Of a stretch of DNA of 6,615 nucleotides, positions 1 to 6,532 are shown one piece after another. The stretch's first letter is position 1; every line of letters starts with the position of its first letter. The translations under genes were made by a program, and so were the position numbers. The stretch spans positions 1-6,615 of the forward strand of contig JADGEG010000114.1 of NCBI GenBank assembly GCA_016744485.1. The letters run 5' to 3'. Below the pieces are notes generated by a model. The model made no database searches and was not told the DNA's origin. It saw only the letters and a list, made by a program, of their open reading frames with translations. Source of the DNA: Arcobacter sp. (lineage in GTDB: Bacteria; Campylobacterota; Campylobacteria; Campylobacterales; Arcobacteraceae).

Positions 1-169
1 TAAGGATTATAAAAATAACTTTTGGTAAAATAGGTTCAAATTTTATACTATTTAAATTAACAGTTATTGCAAATTCTATATTTTGATCTAAAAGGTATTG
101 AATTGTATCTTTGATCTGTAAACTTACAAGTTCTTTATATTCTTCATCATTCATAATATTGTTTATCAT
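1..169 (-). CDS. Unrecognised protein, N-terminal 56 codons, runs off the left edge
   Basis: An open frame begins with ATG at 169 on the minus strand and stays open to position 1, giving 56 complete codons. The product starts MINNIMNDEEYKELV and continues with a charged helix-like stretch (IKDTIQYLLDQN) and a likely beta strand (IEFAITVNL). It has no signal peptide or membrane segment, so it is probably cytoplasmic. The start at 169 is favoured over the in-frame ATG at 154 because AGGA (177-180) lies 7 bases upstream of it. A TATAAT-like -10 box sits at 200-205. The gene is divergent from the protease gene, with only 40 bases between start codons. I do not recognise the family and most of the gene is outside the window. 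That it is a real gene is supported by the start signals and acceptable amino-acid composition. Confidence 0.65.
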   Translation of the reverse strand, partial: MINNIMNDEEYKELVSLQIKDTIQYLLDQNIEFAITVNLNSIKFEPILPKVIFIIL

Positions 170-176
170 TTTTTAA

Positions 177-180
177 TCCT
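177..180 (-). promoter_or_regulatory. Shine-Dalgarno AGGA of the left-edge gene
   Basis: AGGA on the minus strand lies 7 bases before the ATG at 169. It decides between that start and the in-frame ATG at 154, which has no comparable purine run. Confidence 0.55.
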
Positions 181-199
181 AAATTAAATTTTGCTTGAT

Positions 200-205
200 A
201 TTATA
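200..205 (-). promoter_or_regulatory. Candidate -10 box (TATAAT) for the left-edge gene
   Basis: The minus strand reads TATAAT here, about 30 bases before the start codon at 169, leaving room for a short leader that contains the AGGA. No clear -35 box is visible, which is usual for sigma-70 promoters of Campylobacterota. The site lies within 5 bases of the protease start codon at 210, so polymerase bound here could interfere with expression of the plus-strand gene. In such AT-rich DNA a chance match is quite possible. Confidence 0.4.
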
Positions 206-209
206 TCTT

Positions 210-872
210 ATGAAACTAATATTTTTACTTATTTTTTATATTATATTTAATCTTGTATCTTTCCCTTCTTTTATATATGCTCAAGGTATAAAATTAAATG
301 AATATGATAAAAATAATATTAATAATTCTAAGAATAAAAATAAAATCATCACAAGATTATCTCAATATATAAAAATCAAAAAAAAAGTTAAAAACTTTGC
401 TTTACTTAAAAAACTATCTCATATAAATACATTTTATAATAAGATATTACCAGTTAATGATTTACAAAAATATAATGCCGATGATTACTGGGCAACACCA
501 AAAGAATTTTTAATCCAAGGCAAAGGAGATTGTGAAGATTATGCTCTTGCTAAATATTTCACTTTATTAGAACTTGGAATTAAAAAAAAGAATTTATTTT
601 TATCTGTTGTAAAAGTTAAGAATGAAGCAAATTATCATATGGTTTTGCTTTTTTTTAAAGATAAAAAATCTATGCCTTTAGTGTTAGATAATCTTAGTTC
701 TAAAGTTGTATCTTTTAATAAAAGAAAAAAACTAATTCCAAAATTTATTTTTAATGAAAAAGAAGCATATTTATTAAAAAATAAATTAATTGATAAAAAA
801 GTTCACATTAACTGGGGAAAAAAAAATAAATGGAAAAATATATTAAAAAAAGTATATATTAATAGTGAGTAA
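210..872 (+). CDS. Exported transglutaminase-like cysteine protease (BTLCP family, LapG-like)
   Basis: This 220-residue protein matches the bacterial transglutaminase-like cysteine proteinase family (PF06035), whose studied member LapG cuts large surface adhesins in the periplasm. Residues 1-24 form a signal peptide (Lys2, a long hydrophobic core, probable cut after FIYA). The catalytic core is plain: DYWATPKEFL at 92-101, then GKGDCEDYA with the nucleophile Cys108, His143 in NYHMVLL, and Asp160 in VLDN. The Cys-His-Asp spacing (35 and 17 residues) is close to that of LapG. Asp107 and Glu109 flank the cysteine where LapG binds calcium, so calcium dependence is likely. The ATG at 210 is chosen because it places the signal peptide at the N terminus. 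A TTG at 195 in the same frame would add MILYL ahead of it. Neither start has a good Shine-Dalgarno. The tail from about 170 is lysine-rich and less conserved. No LapD-type receptor or adhesin is nearby, so the substrate is unknown. The gene converges on the response-regulator remnant. Confidence 0.85.
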   Translation: MKLIFLLIFYIIFNLVSFPSFIYAQGIKLNEYDKNNINNSKNKNKIITRLSQYIKIKKKVKNFALLKKLSHINTFYNKILPVNDLQKYNADDYWATPKEFLIQGKGDCEDYALAKYFTLLELGIKKKNLFLSVVKVKNEANYHMVLLFFKDKKSMPLVLDNLSSKVVSFNKRKKLIPKFIFNEKEAYLLKNKLIDKKVHINWGKKNKWKNILKKVYINSE

Positions 873-931
873 AAAATATAGTATATAATTACTGCTTTTA
901 TACAAATTTTTTACACTTTGTCCTAAAATTT

Positions 932-960
932 TTAATAATAGGAAAAACCTCTATTATTAA
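932..960. terminator. Hairpin, candidate bidirectional terminator
   Basis: TTAATAATAG (932-941) pairs perfectly with CTATTATTAA (951-960) around a 9-base loop. It lies between two convergent genes: 60 bases after the protease stop codon and about 35 bases after the TAG (995-997) that closes the regulator-derived frame. On the plus strand it is followed by GTTTT, on the minus strand by AAATTTT, so the T-tracts are short on both sides. The stem is almost all A-T, so it would be weak. Position supports the call more than strength does. No other structure is apparent in 873-994. Confidence 0.45.
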
Positions 961-961
961 G

Positions 962-983
962 TTTTAAATTAGATTTTAAATTA
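962..983. repeat. Short direct repeat, TTTTAAATTA twice
   Basis: The 10-mer TTTTAAATTA occurs at 962-971 and again at 974-983, separated by GA. It lies just beyond the hairpin in the convergent intergenic region. In DNA of this composition it may be chance; no function is apparent. Confidence 0.3.
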
Positions 984-994
984 ATGTGTTATTT

Positions 995-1216
995 CTAATC
1001 TAACTTTGTAGTTTCAAAATTCATAACTTGTAAACGAACAGAACGATTTAGTGATTTTTCACCTACTTGTGCTTTTATTTTTGCTGATGTTATTTTTAAA
1101 TTTTGATCTTCTGTATTTAAAAAATACCTTGATAAATCAAAAATTTTACTAGCTTTTTTAGTAGTATTATCATTTCCATTTATAACAGGCAGAACTGAAG
1201 CTGTAAGTTTACTACC
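995..1216 (-). pseudogene. 3' remnant of another gene fused to the response-regulator remnant
   Basis: From about 1216 down to the TAG at 995-997 the minus strand carries about 74 codons that do not belong to a response regulator. The regulator's winged helix should end with a short hairpin of the type TIPSFGYKL, but the frame instead continues GSKLTASVLPVING, then KKASKIFDLSRYFLN, then GEKSLNRSVRLQV, and ends in ETTKLD. The frame is unbroken from 1399 to 995. This looks like the C terminus of a different protein, joined in frame by a deletion or recombination. I do not recognise the family. The order of an amphipathic helix, a strand, GE and NRSVRLQV about 10 residues from the end weakly recalls the end of an OmpA-like peptidoglycan-binding domain. 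FDLSRYF followed by an acidic turn could instead be a cadherin-like or Ig-like repeat. Without a start of its own it is probably not expressed as a working protein. Confidence 0.55.
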
Positions 1217-1851
1217 ATCAATGAAGTTAAATTTTAATTTAGCACATAATCTATAAACTAAAGCTCTTAAAGTATCACTATTAATAGGAACATCTGTCCA
1301 TATATTGTATTCGATATCAGAATATGAAATAATATTTCCATTTGCTTGAATAAGAAGTTTTAAAAGAGATGTTTCATTTTTTGACAGTTTTATTGGATTT
1401 TATTTAAAAAAAAGTATGTTTTTTTGTTTATTATAGTAATAGTCTTTATCAATTTTAATAATATTTTCTTTATTTTTATATTCTTGATAATTGTTTAATA
1501 ATTTATATGATATTAATTTTAAAACAGCTTTTAGTTCGTCATTATTAAAAGGTTTGATTAAATATGCTAAAGGATTAATTTTTATAGCTTTATCTATGAT
1601 TTTATCATCTGTATAAGCAGTTAAATAAACTACTTTAATATCTTGTTCTTTTTTTATAAGTTCATAACACTGTATTCCATTTATAGATTCTTCAAAATTA
1701 ATATCCATAAAAATAACTTGAGGTTTAAACTCTTTGGCATACTTTATAGCTTCTTTACATATACCTTATGTCCTAAAGCTTCGATAGTTTATTTTAAATC
1801 TAAGGCTATTATTGTTTCATCTTCAACAATTAAAACATTTAATTTATTCAT
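1217..1851 (-). pseudogene. Broken OmpR/PhoB-type response regulator
   Basis: The start ATG (1851-1849) overlaps the kinase stop codon by 8 bases (ATGAATAA). The N terminus MNKLNVLIVEDETIIALDLK has the acidic pair of a receiver domain. Codon 21 is then TAA (1789-1791), where the family usually has a residue such as Gln. Around 1755-1768 the frame shifts and roughly five residues of the receiver are missing between LGHKVY and KEAIKYAK. The rest of the receiver is clear: phosphoacceptor Asp in VIFMDIN, Thr in YLTAYTDD, Lys in LIKPFN. A second TAA (1400-1402) follows KNILFFK, and the same frame then resumes as a winged-helix DNA-binding domain (NPIKLSKNE, IWTDVPINSD, ALVYRLCAKLKF). This domain stops short of its last hairpin, where foreign sequence begins at about 1216. 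The original protein would have been about 220-230 residues and would have received phosphate from the adjacent kinase. Two stops, a frameshift and a lost 3' end make a working regulator very unlikely. Confidence 0.85.
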
Positions 1852-3670
1852 CTTCTAACCATGAACTTTTTATATTTGTTCCTTTTTTTGATTTGATGCT
1901 AATATCTCCTTTTAACCGGTTTTTTACTAAAGTATTAACTAAAGTTAGACCTAAAGTATTATTATTATTTTTATTTTCAATAAATCCTATACCATTATCT
2001 TTAACGATAAAGATACATAATTTATGTTCTTTTTTTAATATTATATCTATTTGTGCATGAGGATTTTCTACATTACTAAAAGCATGTTTTATAGAATTTA
2101 ATACAAATTCATTTAAAATCAATCCACAATAAATTATATTTTCTAGTTTTATATTACAAGTTATATCATTTTTTATAATAGCTTGTGAATGATATGTTTT
2201 AATTAGTTCATGAATTAATATTTTAAAATATTCTTTTGTATTTATAGAAGATATTTTATTTTGTTTATACAATAATTCATGTAAAAAGCTAATTGCTTTT
2301 ATGCGATTTTATGCTTGCCTAAATATTCCTTTTGTTGTAGCATTTTTAATCTCAAAACTTTGTAATCTTAGCAAAGAATTAACCATTTGTAGATTATTTT
2401 TAACTCTATGATGAAGTTCTTGCATTAGAAGTTATTTTTCTTCTAATGCTGAATTTAAATGTTCTGTTTTATTTCTTACTTCATTTTGTAAATTAATTTC
2501 TATATTTTTTTGTTCGTAAAGTAATCTTTGATCAAGTTTTTCTTTGGTTTTTTGTAGTAGATTTATACGGTATGCTAAAGCAATAGAAAATATAATAGCT
2601 TCAAAAAGGAGATTGGCTTGTAAAAAATACGAAAATGTTTCATATGTTTTATCTAAAGTATTATTTGATATTGAAAAATAAATCCATCCTATAAATATAA
2701 AAAAGAATTGAAAACCATGCGATTAAATATATATATATTAAATACTTTATTTTTTTATAAAAGCCAAATAAAAAGCTTTGTACAGTAACAATACAATAGG
2801 TAAAATAAATAATACTAATATATTCAAATTTAAAATACTCAAAAAAATTAGAATTATTGAATAAAAATGTATAAAATTGTTAAATTTTTTAAATCTCTTA
2901 AAATTTAAAAGACTACTAGTAAATTTACTTGTAAAAAACATAATTAAAGAGAGCATTAAAAAGTTACGATTTATAATAAAATCAATCTGATTTTGTTCAA
3001 ATACATATAAACTTGAATAACCTAAATAAATAGATAAATGTAAAGATATAAAAGTAATATATAAGATGTAATATAAATAAGCTTTATCTTTTCTAAAACT
3101 ATAAACAAATAAAATAAAAATTGAACCAAAAAAAAGACTTGTTATATTGTTTTGATATATAAAATGTTTTTCAAAATATTTTTCTTCCCAAAGATTGATT
3201 TTTGTAGATAAAGATGCATTATTTGATTGAGCTTTAATATAATAAATTTGCTGTGTATTTGGACTTAAATTTATAGTAAAACTTGGTTTTAGAGAATATC
3301 TATTTTTATTTATTTGTAAAAGACCATCAAGATATATAGTATTGTTTTCATATAATTCTACTTTTCTTGTTATTGGAACTTACATATTCTAATACTACAG
3401 TTTTATTTATCAAACTCTTATTTTTTAAGGTAAATTTTATCCACACAGTTTTGTTTTTATTAATTCCAAAATTTATTATTGTTTTATCATTTTTATGAAA
3501 AGATTGTTTTTTATTTGCTCAAAGCTTGTTTTTTCTATATTATTATCAATATAAAGATAACTTTGTGATAATAAATCAATCTTTTTTGATATTTGGTTTA
3601 TATCAATAGTTTTAGATATTATATAAGAGTTAAGAAATATTAAAAAAAATAAGTACTTCAATAATGTCAT
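1844..3670 (-). pseudogene. Broken 7TM-DISM sensor histidine kinase (HisKA_2 type)
   Basis: Reading the minus strand through its lesions gives a kinase of about 609 codons. In order: a signal-like N terminus (MTLLKYLFFLIFL) and a periplasmic 7TMR-DISMED2 domain (about 3620-3185; INFGINKNKTVWIKF, VELYENN); a seven-helix 7TMR-DISM membrane domain (about 3150-2590; FRKDKAYLYYILY, LLYKAFYLAF, LIAWFSIL, ALAYRINLLQ); a coiled-coil linker; a HisKA_2 domain with the H-box ELHHRVKNNLQ (about 2390-2419); and a HATPase domain with N-box LNEFVLNSIKHAF, G1 DNGIGF and G2 LGLTLVNTLV, ending SWLEDE. Frameshifts are needed near 3495-3510, near 3376-3388, at the T7 run 2750-2756 and at the A6 run 2699-2704. 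TAA stops interrupt the frame at 2432-2434 (after EEK, just before the H-box) and 2309-2311 (after RQA). The start ATG at 3670 has no clear Shine-Dalgarno. The ligand is unknown; 7TMR-DISMED2 domains are thought to bind small molecules such as carbohydrates. The catalytic motifs survive, so the decay looks recent. Confidence 0.88.
2727..2738. repeat. (AT)6 dinucleotide tract inside the kinase remnant
   Basis: Six AT units occur between two points where the kinase frame must shift (T7 at 2750-2756 and A6 at 2699-2704). Such tracts are prone to slippage, and a change of one unit would alter the frame. It may be part of why this stretch is out of frame, or simply reflect the base composition. 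Confidence 0.5.
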
Positions 3671-3744
3671 TATAAACAAAAAAAGACAAACTTAATATCT
3701 TAATTTGCAATATATAGTACCTATGTTTATTCTAAATATGTTAC
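3671..3744. other. Gap between ccsBA and the kinase remnant; no clear signals
   Basis: These 74 bases separate the ccsBA stop codon from the kinase start, both on the minus strand. I see no convincing hairpin terminator after ccsBA. Possible -10 boxes (for example TATATT around 3710) are no better than chance in this composition. Whether the kinase was co-transcribed with ccsBA cannot be settled from the sequence. Confidence 0.4.
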
Positions 3745-6492
3745 TTATTTTATACTACTTTGTAAATCTCTATTTTTATATGCTAAGGCTATAGTTACTA
3801 TTACAATCGAAGATGCTACATAAACCCATGTAGGTATTGGTACAGGATCTCCTGTAGCATAAGAATGCATTCCTGATAGATAAAAGTTTACTCCGAAATA
3901 TGTCATAAGTATAGAAAAAAAAGAAAGAACACAAGCAACACTTAGAATATATGGAGTGTTAAGTTTTTTTATAAATCTTAAATGCAATACAATAACATAC
4001 ACTACTATTGAAATATATGCCCATGTTTCTTTAGGATCCCAACCCCAATACCTACCCCAAGATTCATTTGCCCAAATACCACCTAAAAAATTTCCAATTG
4101 TAAGTGCTGATAATCCAATGATTAATGAAATTTCACAAATAGCTATAACGTGCTTAATTGTCTCATCTAAATGAGGTCTATTTTTTCTAAAAATAAACAT
4201 AATTAATATTAAATATCCTAAAATACAGGCCAAACCAAAAAATCCATAAGATGCTGTTAAAATAGAAACATGAATTGTTAACCAATATGATTTTAAAACA
4301 GGAACTAAATTCGTGATTTGTGGATCAATTGTTGTTAGGTTCGCAGTAAACATAAAAATACCAGCAAGAATAACAGCAGCACTTAAAGCTAAAAGTGATT
4401 TTCTAAAAAATACTACAGCTGCAAAAATAGCTGACCAAGATATATATAATAATGTTTCGTAAGTATTTGTCCATGGAGCATGTCCTGAAACAATCCATCT
4501 AAAACCCATACCAAAAGTATTTAATAAAAATAATATTGATAAAATTATAAAAAATACAAAAGTTATTTTTTTAGTTTTAAAAGATGGATTAAATATCATG
4601 ATAAATGAAGCAATCAACATAAGTAAACCTAAAATCATATATGCAATAGTTAGTTTAAAGAATATATCAAGATCACTTAAAAATATTTCATTTTCAATTT
4701 GAGTATCACTTGGTATGACTTCAAAACCAGCTTGATGCTGATATTGACTAATTAAACCTATATATTTATTAGTCATTTTCCATTGTTTATCTATAACAGA
4801 ATTTATAAAACCTCTTGTTAAAAGTTCAATTGCTTTTTGATTTTCACCTTTAAATTTATTTATTGCATCAAGTGGAGCATACCACATATTATTGTCATCA
4901 TTAATTTTGTTTTTTTCTTCTTTTGCTTTTGGATAAATTTTAAACAAACTAGCATTATAAACCATAAAAACGATATTTAATCTTTCATCAAGTTTTAAAA
5001 TATCTTTTTCAAATGTTCCTCTTTTATCTGGTTTACTTCTTGAAGTTTCTTGTACTTCTTTTTGTAGAAGATATTTTCCATCTTTAAAAACTTCTGAGAA
5101 CGATACAAATTTTTGATTTTTTTGCATACCTAAAAGCTTTTTTAATTTTGGAGTTTTAACTTTTATCATTCTAACATCTCGCCAAATACTAGGGCTTGAT
5201 AACATTCCTAATATAATTTGATTTGCATTCATATCAAACATAGTACTTTTAGTTGAGATTTTTAATAAAATATTTTTATTTAAAGTATCAAGTGGTTTCA
5301 TTCTTCCTTGTCTATCTTGTGTGCTTAATCTTGCAAATTTTTTAGCTGAGTTTAAAGATTTTTCTTTGAATTCTTTTAGGTAAATTTGAACAGCTTGTTG
5401 CTTTTCTTCTAACTTTGTTTTTTCACTTGCATGCAAAATATTTGTATTTTGAAAAAATAATAAACTAAACACTACGATAGCTAGATTTTTGTTTTTTACA
5501 TATTTTGTTAGCTTCCAAAATCTACTTTTTTTATCAAAAAAATTAAGCAATAAACCTAAAGTTAATAAAAAATATCCTAAATATGTAGGCCATTTTCCAG
5601 GATCGTTATTAACAGATAAAATAGTTCCTTTTTCATCTTGGTCATAGGAACTTTGAAAAAACAAGAAATTTCCTTGATGTAGAGTTCTATTCATATAAAT
5701 TCTATAATCATAACTAGAGTTATCTGTATTTATAACTGTGATTTCTGAAGCATAAGACGATGGTGACATACTACCTGCATAGCGTTCTAATTGAAAATCT
5801 CTTAGGTGAATGGAAAATGGCAGTTTTAAAGTTTTAGAACCATATTCAAAAGTTACAATCGTATCTCCGAAGTCTTCTACTTTTTTTATACCTTGTTCAC
5901 CTCTTGTCCCTATTAGTTTAACACTTCTACTTTTATTGTTAAGTTTTGCATTTATAATTAAATAATTTGATTTAGTTTGATTAGTTTTTGAATAATTATA
6001 ATGTTTAAATTCTATTTGTAGTTCTTTATCAGCAAGTTTTATTTTATGTTTAAAATAATTAGACCCTAAAGCAGTTAATTCAATAGGATATTCTTTATAA
6101 TATGATTTGTCTTTTTGTTTTATTTTTACTTGTAAATAAGGTTCTAAAGAAATCATTTTATTTTGTGTTTGACCCTCTCTTATATGAATAATACCTTCAT
6201 ATCCTATATATCTAGTCATTGCTGCACCTATTAAAATAACTACAAATGAAGCGTGAAATATAAATCTAGCTTTATTTTTCCACATCTTATATTTAAAAAT
6301 TATTGATATTAGATTAACCATAGTAAGAACTAAAATTATTTCATACCATAGATTATTATATACTAATACTCTTGCACTTGATGTTCCAAAATCATTTTCT
6401 ATAAAAGTAGCAATTGCTGCACTAATACCCAAAATAGCTAATAATATAATTGTAGTTTTAAATGAAAATAATAGATTAAAAAATTGTTTCAA
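3745..6492 (-). CDS. ccsBA: Fused cytochrome c synthase CcsBA (System II, ResB-ResC fusion)
   Basis: The 915-residue membrane protein carries heme across the inner membrane and attaches it to CXXCH-type motifs of periplasmic apocytochromes c. Residues 1-320 are the CcsB/ResB half: three membrane segments (about 13-33, 47-66, 76-96), a periplasmic domain and a fourth segment (about 302-318). A hydrophobic stretch (336-354) leads into a periplasmic linker with the conserved STQDRQGRMKPLDT. Residues from about 608 are the CcsA/ResC half. The heme-handling WWD motif is complete: WGRYWGWDPKETW at 812-824. By comparison with the Helicobacter fusion the key histidines are His80 and His837 (membrane) and His741 and His876 (periplasmic face); the 741-837-876 spacing fits that protein well. 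Length and fusion are typical of Campylobacterota. The start is TTG (6492-6490), supported by AAAGGA 8 bases upstream. No thioredoxin (ResA/CcsX) or CcdA partner lies in the window. It could be the general synthase or an NrfI-type specialised form; the sequence alone does not tell me which. Confidence 0.96.
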   Translation of the reverse strand: MKQFFNLLFSFKTTIILLAILGISAAIATFIENDFGTSSARVLVYNNLWYEIILVLTMVNLISIIFKYKMWKNKARFIFHASFVVILIGAAMTRYIGYEGIIHIREGQTQNKMISLEPYLQVKIKQKDKSYYKEYPIELTALGSNYFKHKIKLADKELQIEFKHYNYSKTNQTKSNYLIINAKLNNKSRSVKLIGTRGEQGIKKVEDFGDTIVTFEYGSKTLKLPFSIHLRDFQLERYAGSMSPSSYASEITVINTDNSSYDYRIYMNRTLHQGNFLFFQSSYDQDEKGTILSVNNDPGKWPTYLGYFLLTLGLLLNFFDKKSRFWKLTKYVKNKNLAIVVFSLLFFQNTNILHASEKTKLEEKQQAVQIYLKEFKEKSLNSAKKFARLSTQDRQGRMKPLDTLNKNILLKISTKSTMFDMNANQIILGMLSSPSIWRDVRMIKVKTPKLKKLLGMQKNQKFVSFSEVFKDGKYLLQKEVQETSRSKPDKRGTFEKDILKLDERLNIVFMVYNASLFKIYPKAKEEKNKINDDNNMWYAPLDAINKFKGENQKAIELLTRGFINSVIDKQWKMTNKYIGLISQYQHQAGFEVIPSDTQIENEIFLSDLDIFFKLTIAYMILGLLMLIASFIMIFNPSFKTKKITFVFFIILSILFLLNTFGMGFRWIVSGHAPWTNTYETLLYISWSAIFAAVVFFRKSLLALSAAVILAGIFMFTANLTTIDPQITNLVPVLKSYWLTIHVSILTASYGFFGLACILGYLILIMFIFRKNRPHLDETIKHVIAICEISLIIGLSALTIGNFLGGIWANESWGRYWGWDPKETWAYISIVVYVIVLHLRFIKKLNTPYILSVACVLSFFSILMTYFGVNFYLSGMHSYATGDPVPIPTWVYVASSIVIVTIALAYKNRDLQSSIK

Positions 6493-6500
6493 ACTAACAT

Positions 6501-6506
6501 TCCTTT
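6501..6506 (-). promoter_or_regulatory. Shine-Dalgarno AAAGGA fixing the TTG start of ccsBA
   Basis: AAAGGA on the minus strand is 8 bases before TTG (6492-6490). A nearer ATG (6500-6498) directly abuts the site, is out of frame, and ends after three codons at TGA (6491-6489), so it is not the start. Confidence 0.75.
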
Positions 6507-6526
6507 GACAAATAAAATAAAATTTG

Positions 6527-6532
6527 ATTATA
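6527..6532 (-). promoter_or_regulatory. Candidate -10 box (TATAAT) of the ccsBA promoter
   Basis: The minus strand reads GAGTATAATCAAA, an exact consensus -10 box, 34 bases upstream of the ccsBA start codon. This predicts a leader of about 25-30 bases containing the AAAGGA. Upstream sequence is A/T-rich with no evident -35 box, as expected for Campylobacterota sigma-70 promoters. Confidence 0.6.

Noticed and set aside
995..1216. Tail as a fragment of an RTX or cadherin-like adhesin, the possible LapG substrate
   Set aside because: FDLSRYF followed by an acidic turn is suggestive, but the stretch ends about 10 residues after its last strand with no calcium-binding nonapeptides or secretion signal. 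The match is too weak to claim.
1643..2060. Plus-strand open frames at 1643-1858 and 1812-2060
   Set aside because: They are antisense to the regulator and kinase sequence, are rich in Phe and Ile as reverse reads of AT-rich code tend to be, and show no family features.
2295..2320. Direct repeat of TTTTATGC around the second kinase stop
   Set aside because: The two copies arise from coding sequence (GCATAAAA on the minus strand) and one includes the mutated stop codon, so it is most likely a coincidence of codon use.
1400..2434. Reassignment of TAA to glutamine as an explanation of the in-frame stops
   Set aside because: The intact ccsBA and protease genes both end at TAA where the proteins should end and contain CAA codons for Gln. 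The kinase and regulator also carry frameshifts and a deletion, which recoding cannot explain.
3669..3674. TATAAT on the minus strand at the kinase start as a promoter
   Set aside because: It overlaps the start codon itself (TATAATG), so transcription from it would begin inside the gene.
3956..4174. Plus-strand open frame inside ccsBA
   Set aside because: It is antisense to the WWD region of an intact, conserved gene and has no recognisable domain or start signals.
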